This document shows, piece by piece, positions 27,879 through 36,170 of a stretch of DNA of 41,139 nucleotides (positions within the stretch are counted from its first letter, which is position 1; every line of letters begins with the position of its first letter). Both the position numbers and the translations under genes were made by a program. The notes under the pieces are model-generated. The model did no database searches. It had not been told where the DNA came from and saw only the letters and a list, made by a program, of their open reading frames with translations. The stretch is from NCBI RefSeq assembly GCF_014283215.1, contig NZ_JACOMF010000041.1:1-41139 (forward strand). The letters are read 5' to 3'. The stretch comes from Siccirubricoccus deserti. Lineage in GTDB: Bacteria; Pseudomonadota; Alphaproteobacteria; Acetobacterales; Acetobacteraceae.

Positions 27879-28913
27879 ATGACGACGACCGCACCCAGCC
27901 CGCACCTGCCCGTCCGCCCGGACTGGCTCGCCTCGCGGCCAGAGCCGGTGCTGGAGCCGGCGCTGCCGATCGTCGATCCGCACCACCACCTCTGGGACCG
28001 CGAGGGCAATCCCTACCTGCTGCCGGACCTGCTGGCCGATATCACCAGCGGCCATGCGGTGCGGGCCACCGTCTTCATCGAATGCAAGGCGCGCTACCGG
28101 CAGGGCGGCGACCCATTTCTGGCGCCGCTGGGCGAGACCGAATTCGCCGCCGCGGCGGCAGCCGAATGCGCCGCCGGGCCACAGGCCGCGGCCGGCGCCT
28201 GCGCCGGCATCGTCGGCCATGTCGATCTGCGCGCCGGGCCACGGGCCGATGAATTGCTGCGGGCGCAGATCGATGCCGGCGCCGGGCACTTCCGTGGCAT
28301 CCGCCACAGCGCCGCCTGGCACCCGGATCCGGCGGCCAAGGGCTCCTCCACCTCGCCGCCGCCCGGCCTGTACCTGGACCCGGATTTCCGCGCCGGCTTC
28401 GCTTGCCTGGCGCCGCTCGGCCTGAGCTTCGACGCCTGGATGTTCCACACCCAGCTGGCGGAGCTGCGCGACCTGGCGGATGCCTTCCCGGAGACCACCA
28501 TCATCCTCGATCATGTCGGCGGGCCGCTGAACATCGGCCCCTATGTTGGCCGGCAGGCGCATGTGATGGCGGAATGGAGCGCTTCCATGCGCAGCCTGGC
28601 CGCTTTCCCGAACGTCCATGTGAAGCTCGGCGGCTTCGGCATGCGGCTGTTCAACTGCGCCTGCTATGGCCAGGCGCTGCCGCCCTCCTCCGAGGAGCTG
28701 GCCGAGGCCTGGCGGCCCTATATCGAGACCTGCGTCGCCGCCTTCGGCGCCAAGCGCTGCATGTTCGAGAGCAACTTTCCGGTCGACAAGGGTGCCTGCA
28801 GCTATGTCGCGCTGTGGAACGCCTACAAGCGGGTCACCGCGGGCTGGTCGGCGGAGGAACGGACGGCGCTGTTCTCCGGCACCGCCAGCCGGGTCTACCG
28901 GCTGGGGCAGTAA
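27879..28913 (+). CDS. Amidohydrolase-2 family metal-dependent hydrolase
   Basis: 344-residue TIM-barrel hydrolase of the COG3618/LigI-like type, acting on lactones or related ring-cleavage products. Metal motif at the N-terminal strand: VDPHHHLWD (about 31-39); further sites ILDHVGGPLN and the C-terminal FESNFPVDKGA. No signal peptide. ATG 27879 follows AAAGGAG; the ATG upstream at 27854 is out of frame. Part of an apparent catabolic set with a Bug gene and a second amidohydrolase. Substrate unknown. Confidence 0.88.
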   Translation: MTTTAPSPHLPVRPDWLASRPEPVLEPALPIVDPHHHLWDREGNPYLLPDLLADITSGHAVRATVFIECKARYRQGGDPFLAPLGETEFAAAAAAECAAGPQAAAGACAGIVGHVDLRAGPRADELLRAQIDAGAGHFRGIRHSAAWHPDPAAKGSSTSPPPGLYLDPDFRAGFACLAPLGLSFDAWMFHTQLAELRDLADAFPETTIILDHVGGPLNIGPYVGRQAHVMAEWSASMRSLAAFPNVHVKLGGFGMRLFNCACYGQALPPSSEELAEAWRPYIETCVAAFGAKRCMFESNFPVDKGACSYVALWNAYKRVTAGWSAEERTALFSGTASRVYRLGQ

Positions 28914-28990
28914 TTCCCGCAGCCCTTCAAGCGGCTATCCCGGCGTTCGCCGCCGCGCTTATGCTCGGCCGCAACGAAGGGAGGTACACC

Positions 28991-29953
28991 ATGACTGGAC
29001 GCCGCAGGCTCATCGTCACCATGGGCGCCGGCGCGCTGGCCGGCTCCACCATCGCCCGGCCGGCCCGCGCCTCTTGGCAGCCCAGCCGGCCGGTGCAATG
29101 CATCATCGGCTTCGCGCCGGGCGGCGGTGCCGACCAGATCGCCCGCGCCATCTGCGAGGATGCCGGGCCGCTGTTCACCCAGCCGCTGGTCGTCACCAAC
29201 CGGCCCGGCGCCGGCGGTTCGATCGCCGCGCAATTCGTCGCCACCCAGCCGCCGGACGGCCATACGCTGTTCATGGCGGGCGGCAGCGAGACCACCAGCC
29301 TGCCCGCCTTCCGCGACCTGCCCTATGACCCGAAGCGCAGCTTCCGCGCCATCATGCGGCTGATGCGGCAGCGGCTGTTCATCTTCACCCGCACCGACAG
29401 CCGCTTCGCCACCTTGCCGGATGCCATCGCCGCGGCGCGCGCCAGGCCGGGCACGGTGAGCTATGGCACTTCCGGCATCGGCTCCATCCCGCACGCCGCC
29501 TTCCTGGTGCTGGAGCGCCAGGCGCAGATGGAGATGCTGCACTCGCCCTACACCGGCGGCGCGCCCTCGGTGCAGGCGGTCGCCGCCAGGCAGATCGATC
29601 TCGCGGCTGCGCATCCGGAGGAGTTCCGCGGCCTCGCCGATGCCGGGCTGATCCGCGTGCTGGCGGTCGCCTCAACCGAGCGGGCCCCGCAATACCCGGA
29701 TGCGCCGACCCTGAAGGAACTCGGCTACGATGCGGTCATCGAGAACATGAAGGGCTGGGTGGTGCCCGCCGGCACGCCGGATGAGATCGTCCGCGCGTTG
29801 CATGACCGGTTCCGTCAGGCGATGACGGGCCCGGCCTGGCGCAATTTCCTGGAACGGGCCGGGGATACCGACGGCTACCTGCCGGGGCCGGAGTTCCAGG
29901 CGGCGATGGACCGGCTGCTCGATACCGTCCGGGTGGTGGCCCGGCCGGGGTGA
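28991..29953 (+). CDS. Bug-family (TctC-type) periplasmic solute-binding protein
   Basis: 320 residues with a twin-arginine-like leader (GRRRLIVTMGAGALAGSTIARPARA) and the Bug fold: SRPVQCIIGFAPGGGADQIAR, VTNRPGAGGSIAAQF, PPDGHTLFMAG, VSYGTSGIGSIPHAAF, LHSPYTGGAPSVQAVAARQID and YPDAPTLKELGYD. Likely binds a carboxylate. It lies 77 bases downstream of an amidohydrolase gene on the same strand and converges with another, so its ligand may be a substrate of these enzymes. ATG 28991 has GGGAGG upstream. No TctA/B nearby. Confidence 0.92.
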   Translation: MTGRRRLIVTMGAGALAGSTIARPARASWQPSRPVQCIIGFAPGGGADQIARAICEDAGPLFTQPLVVTNRPGAGGSIAAQFVATQPPDGHTLFMAGGSETTSLPAFRDLPYDPKRSFRAIMRLMRQRLFIFTRTDSRFATLPDAIAAARARPGTVSYGTSGIGSIPHAAFLVLERQAQMEMLHSPYTGGAPSVQAVAARQIDLAAAHPEEFRGLADAGLIRVLAVASTERAPQYPDAPTLKELGYDAVIENMKGWVVPAGTPDEIVRALHDRFRQAMTGPAWRNFLERAGDTDGYLPGPEFQAAMDRLLDTVRVVARPG

Positions 29954-29966
29954 TCCGCGCAGGCGC

Positions 29967-30806
29967 TCAGAAATCGTAGAGCCGGGCCGGGTTCTCCACC
30001 AGGATCGCCTGGCGCGTCGCCTCGCTCGGCGTCCAGGCGGCGAGCAGGCCGAGCAGCGCCGCCTCATCCGGCTTTGGCTCCGGCGCGTTGGGATGCGGCC
30101 AGTTGGAGCCCCAGACCACGCGCTCCGGCACCGCCGCGATCACCGCCCGGGCGATGGCGGCGACGTCGGCATACTCTGGCGGGCCGCGCCGCGACACGCC
30201 ATAGGGCGAGGAGGCCTTCACCCAGGCCCGTCGGCTCTCCAGCAGCCGCAGCAGCACGCGCACCGCCGGCGCCTCCGGGGTCACCGGCGCATGGAAGCGG
30301 CCGATGTGGTCGATCACCACCGGGCAGGCCAGGTTGCGGATCAGTGCCTCCCGCATCGGCAATTCGCCGCCGTCGAACTGCAATTGCACATGCCAGCCGA
30401 GTGGCGCGACATGCGCCGCCAGCGCGCCCAGCCGGTCCCAGGGCAGGATGCCGCCGCGCAGCATGACGGCGCGGGCGCCGCGGGCGCCGGCGGCGTGGAG
30501 GCGGTGGAGCTCCTCCATCGGGGTCTCCGGCGTGACCGCCACCACCGCCCGTGCCGCCTGCGGCCCCAGGGCCGCCACCGCGTCCAGGGTGCAGCGGTTG
30601 TCGGTGCCATAGGCCGCCGGCTGGACCACCACCATGCGGCTGAGGCCGAGCCGCGCCTGGACCTTCCGATAGGCCACCAAATCGCTGGCGAAGGGCACCG
30701 GCGAGGGGTTGGTCGGCGCCACCGGATAGCGGTCCGGCGGGCCGTAGATGTGCATGTGGCAATCCGTTGCGCCGATCGGCGCGACAGGCATCGGCGTGGC
30801 CGGCAT
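29967..30806 (-). CDS. Amidohydrolase-2 family hydrolase (LigI-like)
   Basis: 279 residues, TIM barrel. N-terminal metal motif ATDCHMHIYGP (about 13-23), VVIDHIGRFH and C-terminal VVWGSNWPHPNAPEPKPDEAALL, close to 2-pyrone-4,6-dicarboxylate lactonase and relatives. The ATG at 30806 has GGAGGAAC upstream. Stop-to-stop with the Bug gene at only 13 bases, convergent. A lactonase in aromatic-ring catabolism is a fair guess; not proven. Confidence 0.88.
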   Translation of the reverse strand: MPATPMPVAPIGATDCHMHIYGPPDRYPVAPTNPSPVPFASDLVAYRKVQARLGLSRMVVVQPAAYGTDNRCTLDAVAALGPQAARAVVAVTPETPMEELHRLHAAGARGARAVMLRGGILPWDRLGALAAHVAPLGWHVQLQFDGGELPMREALIRNLACPVVIDHIGRFHAPVTPEAPAVRVLLRLLESRRAWVKASSPYGVSRRGPPEYADVAAIARAVIAAVPERVVWGSNWPHPNAPEPKPDEAALLGLLAAWTPSEATRQAILVENPARLYDF

Positions 30807-31140
30807 GGCGTTCCTCCTCGGTCGAGCCGCAGCCTGTACCCTGACCCCGCAGATGGTCCCGCCGCAATGGCCTGCACCCCAGGCGAGGCCGGCCGATGTC
30901 CTGCCGTGCTCGCGCCGATGCTCCGGCTAGGCTTGGCGATGCGCGCCTCATCCCGCGGCGGGCACCGCGCAAGCTGCCAGTCAAAGGCGTCCGGGTGACC
31001 GCTGCTGCTCCCGCTTTGGCGGATAACAGTCTTCAAGCTTCCGGGAGTAGGCGGCAACGGCATGGAAACTGCGCTGTTCTTGCTGGATTACTTGGAAGCG
31101 TAGTGAGAGCGCCTGACGAACAGCAGACGAGGGACGCCCC
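30807..31140. promoter_or_regulatory. Divergent intergenic region
   Basis: 334 bases between divergent genes. Ribosome sites for both are visible (GGAGG near 30814 on the minus strand; GAGGGA near 31130 on the plus strand). The part after about 31015 is AT-richer. No convincing promoter boxes, hairpins or open frame. Confidence 0.4.
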
Positions 31141-31848
31141 ATGGACCTCACTCTGAGACTGGAACGGGCTTTCGAACAGGTTGAGCTGGTCAGTGGAACC
31201 ATCGGCAATCCGGGCGAGCGCAGGATGTGCCTGATGTCCCTCGTCGCCTTCTTGGCGGGTGAGGATCACTCGGACGCGCCGCGAACCGCCTCGCCGCTGA
31301 TCCAGACCTTCGCGGTGTCGATCAACGATCACATGCCGCACCGGGTGCGCCAGCGCCTCAAGGCCTTTGCGCCGCGAATCATCGGCACCAACGATGGGCT
31401 GGATGAGGAGCGCGCCCGCCTGCTGCGCCAGCTTCTCGCCGAGGAGGTCCTTGCCCGGGCGCCCGGCCAGGATACGCTTCAGCCGGCGGTCCCCGCTACG
31501 GGCGGGTTCCTGAACCTCCGGCGCCTGTGGCGCTGGTTCGGCAAGGACGCGCAGCACCACCTGTTCGAGGTCGCGCTGTCCAGCGGCGACGACCGCAGCA
31601 TGGCAAGCGAGGCGGCGCGACTGATCGCGCGGCGCGCCCGCAACGCCGTCGATGCGCGGGAGCAGGAATGGTACTGGAATGCTGCCATCGGCGTGCTCGA
31701 CCGGCTCTGCGACGTCGGCGCGCAGTGGCGGCAGGCACCGGGCATCCCGGCCGAGCGCCTGGCGCAGCTGGAAGCCCTTTCGGCGCAGCACCAGGATCGC
31801 GGCCGGCGAAAGGAAGCCCGCTCGGCACTGGACCTGCTGCACTGGTAG
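31141..31848 (+). CDS. Uncharacterised conserved protein (235 aa)
   Basis: Not a family I can name. 235 residues, soluble, alpha-helical look. The N-terminal part (1-110) has LERAFEQVELVSGTIGNPGERRMCLMSLVAFLAGEDHSD, TASPLIQTFAVSINDHMP and RVRQRLKAFAPRIIGTNDGLDEERARLLRQ, which looks like a conserved alphaproteobacterial domain. The C-terminal part (115-235) has RLWRWFGKDAQHHLFEV and an Arg-rich helix. ATG at 31141. Its own unit with a strong terminator after it. Confidence 0.75.
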   Translation: MDLTLRLERAFEQVELVSGTIGNPGERRMCLMSLVAFLAGEDHSDAPRTASPLIQTFAVSINDHMPHRVRQRLKAFAPRIIGTNDGLDEERARLLRQLLAEEVLARAPGQDTLQPAVPATGGFLNLRRLWRWFGKDAQHHLFEVALSSGDDRSMASEAARLIARRARNAVDAREQEWYWNAAIGVLDRLCDVGAQWRQAPGIPAERLAQLEALSAQHQDRGRRKEARSALDLLHW

Positions 31849-31883
31849 GGCACGGCCCGGCATCCGACCGGGGCAGGTGACGC

Positions 31884-31915
31884 CACGGGCGCCGGGCGTG
31901 GGCCCGGCGCCCGTG
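31884..31915. terminator. Strong bidirectional hairpin terminator
   Basis: CACGGGCGCCGGGC (31884-31897) and GCCCGGCGCCCGTG (31902-31915) make a perfect 14-bp stem with a 4-nt GTGG loop, 35 bases after one stop and 8 bases beyond the cbpM stop, between convergent genes. Confidence 0.8.
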
Positions 31916-31923
31916 AGCTGCGG

Positions 31924-32268
31924 TCACCCGGCGGTTGACGGCTCCTCATCGGCGCCGTCGCGCAGTCGTGCCAGCAAGTCACGACGCACCGGCTCCGGCG
32001 CCGCCTGCAGCGCCGCGCTCAGCCGCCGCAGCGCGTGCCGCAGGCCATGCACCTGATCGAGCAGATCGAGCGCGATGGCGACCCCTTCGTCGTTCACGCC
32101 CATGGCCTCCCGCATCTCATGGATCAGCCGGGCCCTGGCGAGGTCGAGCTCGGTGAATTTGCGCTCCGGCCCCGCCTCCTGCGGCAGCAGCCAGCCGGCC
32201 TCGATCCAGCTCTCCAGCGAGGCGGCGTCGAGCCGCGCCCGCAGCAGGAATTCGCGGCTCTCGAGCAT
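31924..32268 (-). CDS. cbpM: Chaperone modulator CbpM (MerR-like)
   Basis: 114 residues. N-terminal helix-turn-helix of MerR/CbpM type: EFLLRARLDAASLESWIEAGWLLPQ and DLARARLIHEMREAMGVNDEGVAIALDLLDQVHGLR. CbpM binds the J-domain of CbpA and inhibits it. The start directly abuts the cbpA stop (TAGATG), the usual cbpA-cbpM order. Length equals family members. Confidence 0.88.
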   Translation of the reverse strand: MLESREFLLRARLDAASLESWIEAGWLLPQEAGPERKFTELDLARARLIHEMREAMGVNDEGVAIALDLLDQVHGLRHALRRLSAALQAAPEPVRRDLLARLRDGADEEPSTAG

Positions 32269-33195
32269 CTACCCCTCCATCCCTGCCCTCGGTTTATGCG
32301 CCTTCCCGGCCGTCCAGCGCTCGGCGAATGCCCCGAGCTCAGGGTCCGGCTGATCCGGCAACACGATCCTGAGCGTGACATAGCCATCGCCGCGGGTGCC
32401 ATCCGGCCGCAGTACGCCGCGCCCCTTCAACCGCAGGACCGTGCCGGAGTTCGACCCTTTGGGCACGGTCATGGTGACTGGGCCGGTGGGCGTCGGCACC
32501 TCGATCTTGCCGCCGAGCACGGCCTCGGTCAGGCTGACCGGCAGGTCGAGGTGGATGTCGTCGCCCTTCCGGGTGAAATGCCGGTGCTGGCCGACCTCGA
32601 TCTCCACCAGCAGGTCGCCCGGCGGGCCGCCGCCGCGCCCGGCGCTGCCCTTGCCGCGCAGCCGCAGCACCTGGCCGTCGCGCGTCCCGGGCGGCACGGT
32701 GACGTCGACGGTCGAGCCATCCGGCAGGCTCAGCCGCTTCGTCGTGCCGTTGACCGCTTCCAGGAACTCCAGCGTCAGCCTGCCCTGCAGATCGCCGCCG
32801 CGCATCCGGATGGTGCCGCCGCCGCGCCCGCCGGCGGCCCGGCCGAACAGCTGGGACAGCAGGTCGTCGGCATCCGCCATGTCCGCGAAGCCGGCATCGC
32901 TTGCATAGGAATAGGGCCCGCCGGCGGCGCCTTCGGCGAAGTCGCGGTAGTAATGCTGCTGCGGGCGTTCGGCGCCCGAGGCGTCGATCTCGCCGCGGTC
33001 GTAGCGGGCACGCTTCTCGGCATCGCCGAGCAGGTCATAGGCCGCGCCCACCTCCTTGAACCTCTCCTCCGCCGCCCGGTCGCCCGGGTTCAGGTCGGGG
33101 TGGAGCTTCCGCGCCAGGCGGCGGTAGGCGCTGCGGATCTGCTCGTGCGAGGCGTCGGGCTGCACGCCCAGGATTTCATATGGGGTCTTGCTCAT
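32269..33195 (-). CDS. cbpA: Curved-DNA-binding J-domain protein CbpA
   Basis: 308-residue DnaJ-like co-chaperone of DnaK. J-domain 1-70 with HPDLNPGDRAAEERFKEV (HPD at about 34-36), a G-rich/flexible linker (about 90-130), and two beta C-terminal domains (LTLEFLEAVNGTTKRLSLPDG, VPPGTRDGQVLRLRGKG, DIHLDLPVSLTEAVLGG). The zinc-finger of DnaJ is absent, as in CbpA. Start at 33195 has GAGG upstream; 33210 is the alternative. Operon with cbpM. Confidence 0.93.
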   Translation of the reverse strand: MSKTPYEILGVQPDASHEQIRSAYRRLARKLHPDLNPGDRAAEERFKEVGAAYDLLGDAEKRARYDRGEIDASGAERPQQHYYRDFAEGAAGGPYSYASDAGFADMADADDLLSQLFGRAAGGRGGGTIRMRGGDLQGRLTLEFLEAVNGTTKRLSLPDGSTVDVTVPPGTRDGQVLRLRGKGSAGRGGGPPGDLLVEIEVGQHRHFTRKGDDIHLDLPVSLTEAVLGGKIEVPTPTGPVTMTVPKGSNSGTVLRLKGRGVLRPDGTRGDGYVTLRIVLPDQPDPELGAFAERWTAGKAHKPRAGMEG

Positions 33196-33591
33196 GCTTG
33201 CTTGCCTCATGGGCCGAGCCCAGGCTTACGGGGGCTGCCTCGGTGGAGGCGGGCCGCATCACCCGGCAGATGGCCGTCGCTCTGGCTTGGTTCCAGCCCG
33301 GGGTGCCGATCATCTCGTGGTCCAGCAGGAAGCGAGTTCGGGTCGTTCCGGCATGAGAATCCCTGGCGAGGCGGCCTGGGCGCATCGCGAGGGCGGCGGC
33401 GGATTGCGCCGCGGCTGCACGCCACGACGCTGCGCGCACCACCGTTGCGCGCAGCGGCATCATGCCGATTGTCGCAACGCTGCATGTCGCGCGATGGTGG
33501 TTACGATGCGTTGACATTGCTCCCAGCGGCCGCCATCGATGCCCGCTCATGCTATCGAAATCGCCACGCAGCTGGCGCCCGGGAGGAAGAC
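33196..33591. other. Intergenic region between cbpA and a Bug gene
   Basis: 396 bases, no gene supported. A TTGACA hexamer at 33511-33516 could be a -35 box for the Bug gene at 33592, but the -10 position (CATCGA) is poor. Open frames across it have atypical composition. No sigma32-like box for cbpA recognised. Confidence 0.35.
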
Positions 33592-34581
33592 ATGCCGCTC
33601 AGTGTCAGGATTTCGCGCCGTGCTGCGCTGCGCGGCGCCCTTGCCACGCCATTCCTGGCGGCGCCGGCCCTTGCCGAGACCTGGCCGAGCCGCCCTGTCC
33701 GCCTGGTCATCCCCTTCGGCGCGGGCGGTTCCGTCGATGTCGTCGGCCGGCTGCTGGCGGAGAAGCTCGGCAGCTTTCTCGGCCAACCGGTAATGATCGA
33801 CAATCGCCCAGGCGGCGCGACCTCGATCGGTGCCGTGCATGTCGCGCGCTCCGCGCCCGATGGCTACACGCTGTTCTACGGCACGCCGGCGACGCAGATC
33901 ATCAACCCGTCGCTGCTGCCGAATCTGCAGTACGACCCGGACAAGGATCTGGTCGCCACCGGCAGCGTGATGCGGGCACCGAACCTGCTGCTGGTGCATC
34001 CCTCGCTCGGCGTGCGCGACATCGCCGGCCTCGTCGCTCTGGCGAAGCAGCGGCCGGGCGCGCTGACCTATGCCAGCAGTTCCGTCGGCTCCTCCAACCA
34101 TCTCTCGGGCGAGATGCTGTGCCGGCTGGCCGATATCCAGATGCTGCACGTGCCCTATCGCGGCATCAGCCAGTATGGGCCGGAACTGCTGGCCGGCCGG
34201 GTGCACATGTGCTTCGGCACCATCTCCGATATGCTGAAGCTCAGCGAGAATGGCGGGCTGCATCGGGTTGCCGTCACCTCGGAAAAGCGCAACCCGCTGC
34301 TGCCCGATGTGCCGACGGTGGGCGAGACGGTGCCGGGCTTCGAGGCGACCGCCTACAACTACATCGCCGTGCCCTCCGGCACGCCGCGGCCGATCATCAT
34401 GGCGGTGAACGCCGCCTTCAACCGCGCGCTGGCCGATCCGCATGTGGCGGGACGGATGGTCGAGACCGGCCTCGAGCCCCTCGCCACCGATACGCCGGAG
34501 CAGGCATCTGCAACCATCCTCAGCGAGCGGGCGCGCTGGAAGCAGGTGATCGAGGCGGCGGGGATCAAGCTGGAGGGGTAG
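33592..34581 (+). CDS. Bug-family (TctC-type) periplasmic solute-binding protein
   Basis: 329 residues. Leader VRISRRAALRGALATPFLAAPALAE (Tat-like RR), then SRPVRLVIPFGAGGSVDVVGRLLAEKL, IDNRPGGATSIGA, APDGYTLFYG, LTYASSSVGSSNHLSGEML, LHVPYRGISQYGPELLAGRV, LPDVPTVGETVPGFEAT. ATG 33592 follows GGGAGGAAG. Fourth member of the family in the window (third intact). Convergent with an esterase; no permease nearby. Ligand unknown. Confidence 0.93.
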   Translation: MPLSVRISRRAALRGALATPFLAAPALAETWPSRPVRLVIPFGAGGSVDVVGRLLAEKLGSFLGQPVMIDNRPGGATSIGAVHVARSAPDGYTLFYGTPATQIINPSLLPNLQYDPDKDLVATGSVMRAPNLLLVHPSLGVRDIAGLVALAKQRPGALTYASSSVGSSNHLSGEMLCRLADIQMLHVPYRGISQYGPELLAGRVHMCFGTISDMLKLSENGGLHRVAVTSEKRNPLLPDVPTVGETVPGFEATAYNYIAVPSGTPRPIIMAVNAAFNRALADPHVAGRMVETGLEPLATDTPEQASATILSERARWKQVIEAAGIKLEG

Positions 34582-34608
34582 CGCTTCGGCAGCGCCACCC
34601 CGTCCCCC

Positions 34609-35550
34609 TTACCAGCCCAGCGCCCCGCGCATCATCGCCGCCAACCGGTCCAGCACCCTGGCCGAGGCGGCGATGGCCTTGCCCATCGGCAGGAAGCCGT
34701 GGATCTGCCCCGGCACGCGCCACAGCGTGACCGGCACGCCGGCTTCGGCCAGCCTTCGCCCATAGGCCTCGCCCTCGTCGCGCAGCGGGTCGTGGCTGGC
34801 GGTCAGCACCAGTGCCGGCGGCAGCCCGGCGACGCTTGCCGCGCGCAGCGGCGAGGCGCGCCAATCCGCGGCCTCCGCCGTGTTGTTCAGGTAGTGGTCG
34901 CGGAACCACAGCATGCTCTCGCGGGTCAGCAGATGCCCGTCCTCGAAGCGGCGGTGGGACGGTGTGTCCATGGCGAAATCGGTGGCCGGGTAGAGCAGCA
35001 TCTGCCAGGCGATGGCCGGCCCGCCGGCGTCACGCGCCATGAGGCAGAGCGCCGCCGCGAGGTTGCCGCCGGCACTGTCACCGCCGACCGCGATTCGCGC
35101 CGGATCCAGCCCAAGCGCCCCGGCCTGCGCCGCGACCCAGGCGGTGGCGGCGCCGGCATCATCCAGCGGCGCCGGGAATTTACGCTCCGGCGCCAGCCGG
35201 TAGTCCACCGCCACCACCACGCAGCCGCTGCGCTCGGCGAGGTGCCGGCACATGCCGTCATGGGATTCGAGATTGCCGAGCACCCAACCCCCGCCGTGGA
35301 AGAACACCAGCGCGGCCGCACCTGCTGCGGGTGCCGCTGCCGGCCGGTAGAGCCGCAGCGGGATGGGGCCGTGCGGGCCGGGCGCGACGAGGTCCTTCAC
35401 CACCGCGACCGGCATCGGCTCCGGCGCGGTTGCCTGGCGGCCCGCCATGTAGGAGGCGCGCGCCTCGTCCGGGCTCAGCGTGTGCCAGGGCGGCCGGCCG
35501 GCGGTGCGGATCATCTCCAGCACTGCGGCGGCGTCGCGGTCCAATTCCAT
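34609..35550 (-). CDS. Alpha/beta hydrolase, HSL-family esterase
   Basis: 313 residues. Hormone-sensitive-lipase type with oxyanion motif HGGGWV (85-90), nucleophile S159 in GGDSAGG, acid D254 in SHDPLRDEG and H284 in IHGF. Acts on short acyl esters of small molecules in the cytoplasm. ATG 35550; no signal. Convergent with the Bug gene, 27 bases apart. Specific substrate unknown. Confidence 0.93.
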   Translation of the reverse strand: MELDRDAAAVLEMIRTAGRPPWHTLSPDEARASYMAGRQATAPEPMPVAVVKDLVAPGPHGPIPLRLYRPAAAPAAGAAALVFFHGGGWVLGNLESHDGMCRHLAERSGCVVVAVDYRLAPERKFPAPLDDAGAATAWVAAQAGALGLDPARIAVGGDSAGGNLAAALCLMARDAGGPAIAWQMLLYPATDFAMDTPSHRRFEDGHLLTRESMLWFRDHYLNNTAEAADWRASPLRAASVAGLPPALVLTASHDPLRDEGEAYGRRLAEAGVPVTLWRVPGQIHGFLPMGKAIAASARVLDRLAAMMRGALGW

Positions 35551-35717
35551 GCGCGTTCCTCCATGGTGGTTGCCGGTCCAGCCTGGGCCCGGTGGCTGGC
35601 GCCAAGGTTGCGGGCCGCCCCGGCCGGTTGCAAGCCGTCACGGCGCGAGACGCACCCTTCCATCCGGCGCACATGCCCAACGACGAGGTGCTGCGCGAGG
35701 CGGCGCCGGCCACCTTC

Positions 35718-36170
35718 GGTCGTGCCCCATTGCGTGGTGTAAGAAGCGATGATCCCTGGCGGGCCGGGTCGCCGCGTCATTTGGCCAGGGCGGGCAGGCT
35801 GACGGGTGCGGTATCGCTGGCGGTGTGGATTGCTTCGAGAATTATGTAGCGGGATTGCCGGGTGGCCCATTCGTCGGATTGCTCAAGGAGAATGGCGCCG
35901 ATCAGCCTGGTGAGGACGGCTTCGTTCGGGAACATGCCGACCACATCCGTACGGCGCTTGATCTCGCCGTTGAGCCGCTCGGTCGGGTCGCTGGAATGGA
36001 TCCTGGCGCGGCGCTCGCGCGGGACGTCCCTGTGGGCCAGGACGTCACTCCCGACGGCATCCCTCGGTTTGGCAAGCCTTGGGACTTTCGAGCGGAGCTG
36101 GTCGGCAACCCGGCGCCACCGGGCATGGCCGGCCGGAGCATCGGCTTTGACGAAGGCGGTGCCGATCCAA
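35718..36170 (-). mobile_element. IS256-family 3' end remnant (left, minus strand)
   Basis: C-terminal part of an IS256/Mutator transposase read on the minus strand, ending at 35777 (SAFAWIGTAFV, WRRVADQLRSKVPRLA, DPTERLNGEIKRRTDVVGMFPNEAV, AILLEQSDEWATRQSRY, PVSLPAL). Frame is open; the rest of the protein is missing. The outer inverted repeat is at 35718-35741 (GGTCGTGCCCC... GCGTGGTGTA). Homology stops about 36170 where an opposite copy begins. Confidence 0.8.

Noticed and set aside
30093-30998. Plus-strand frame over the LigI-like hydrolase
   Set aside because: No domain; mirrored codon bias of the minus-strand gene.
33462-33545. Possible small gene upstream of the Bug gene
   Set aside because: Frame composition and lack of RBS argue against coding; likely leader DNA.
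32035-33591. N-terminal extension of the Bug gene frame over cbpA/cbpM
   Set aside because: It is antisense to two well-supported genes; the Bug leader begins at 33592 after a strong RBS.
35672-35743. Short frame MPNDEVLREAAPATFGR before the IS256 end
   Set aside because: It runs into the IS terminal repeat, has no homology I recognise and no clear RBS; may be a gene stub but cannot be supported.
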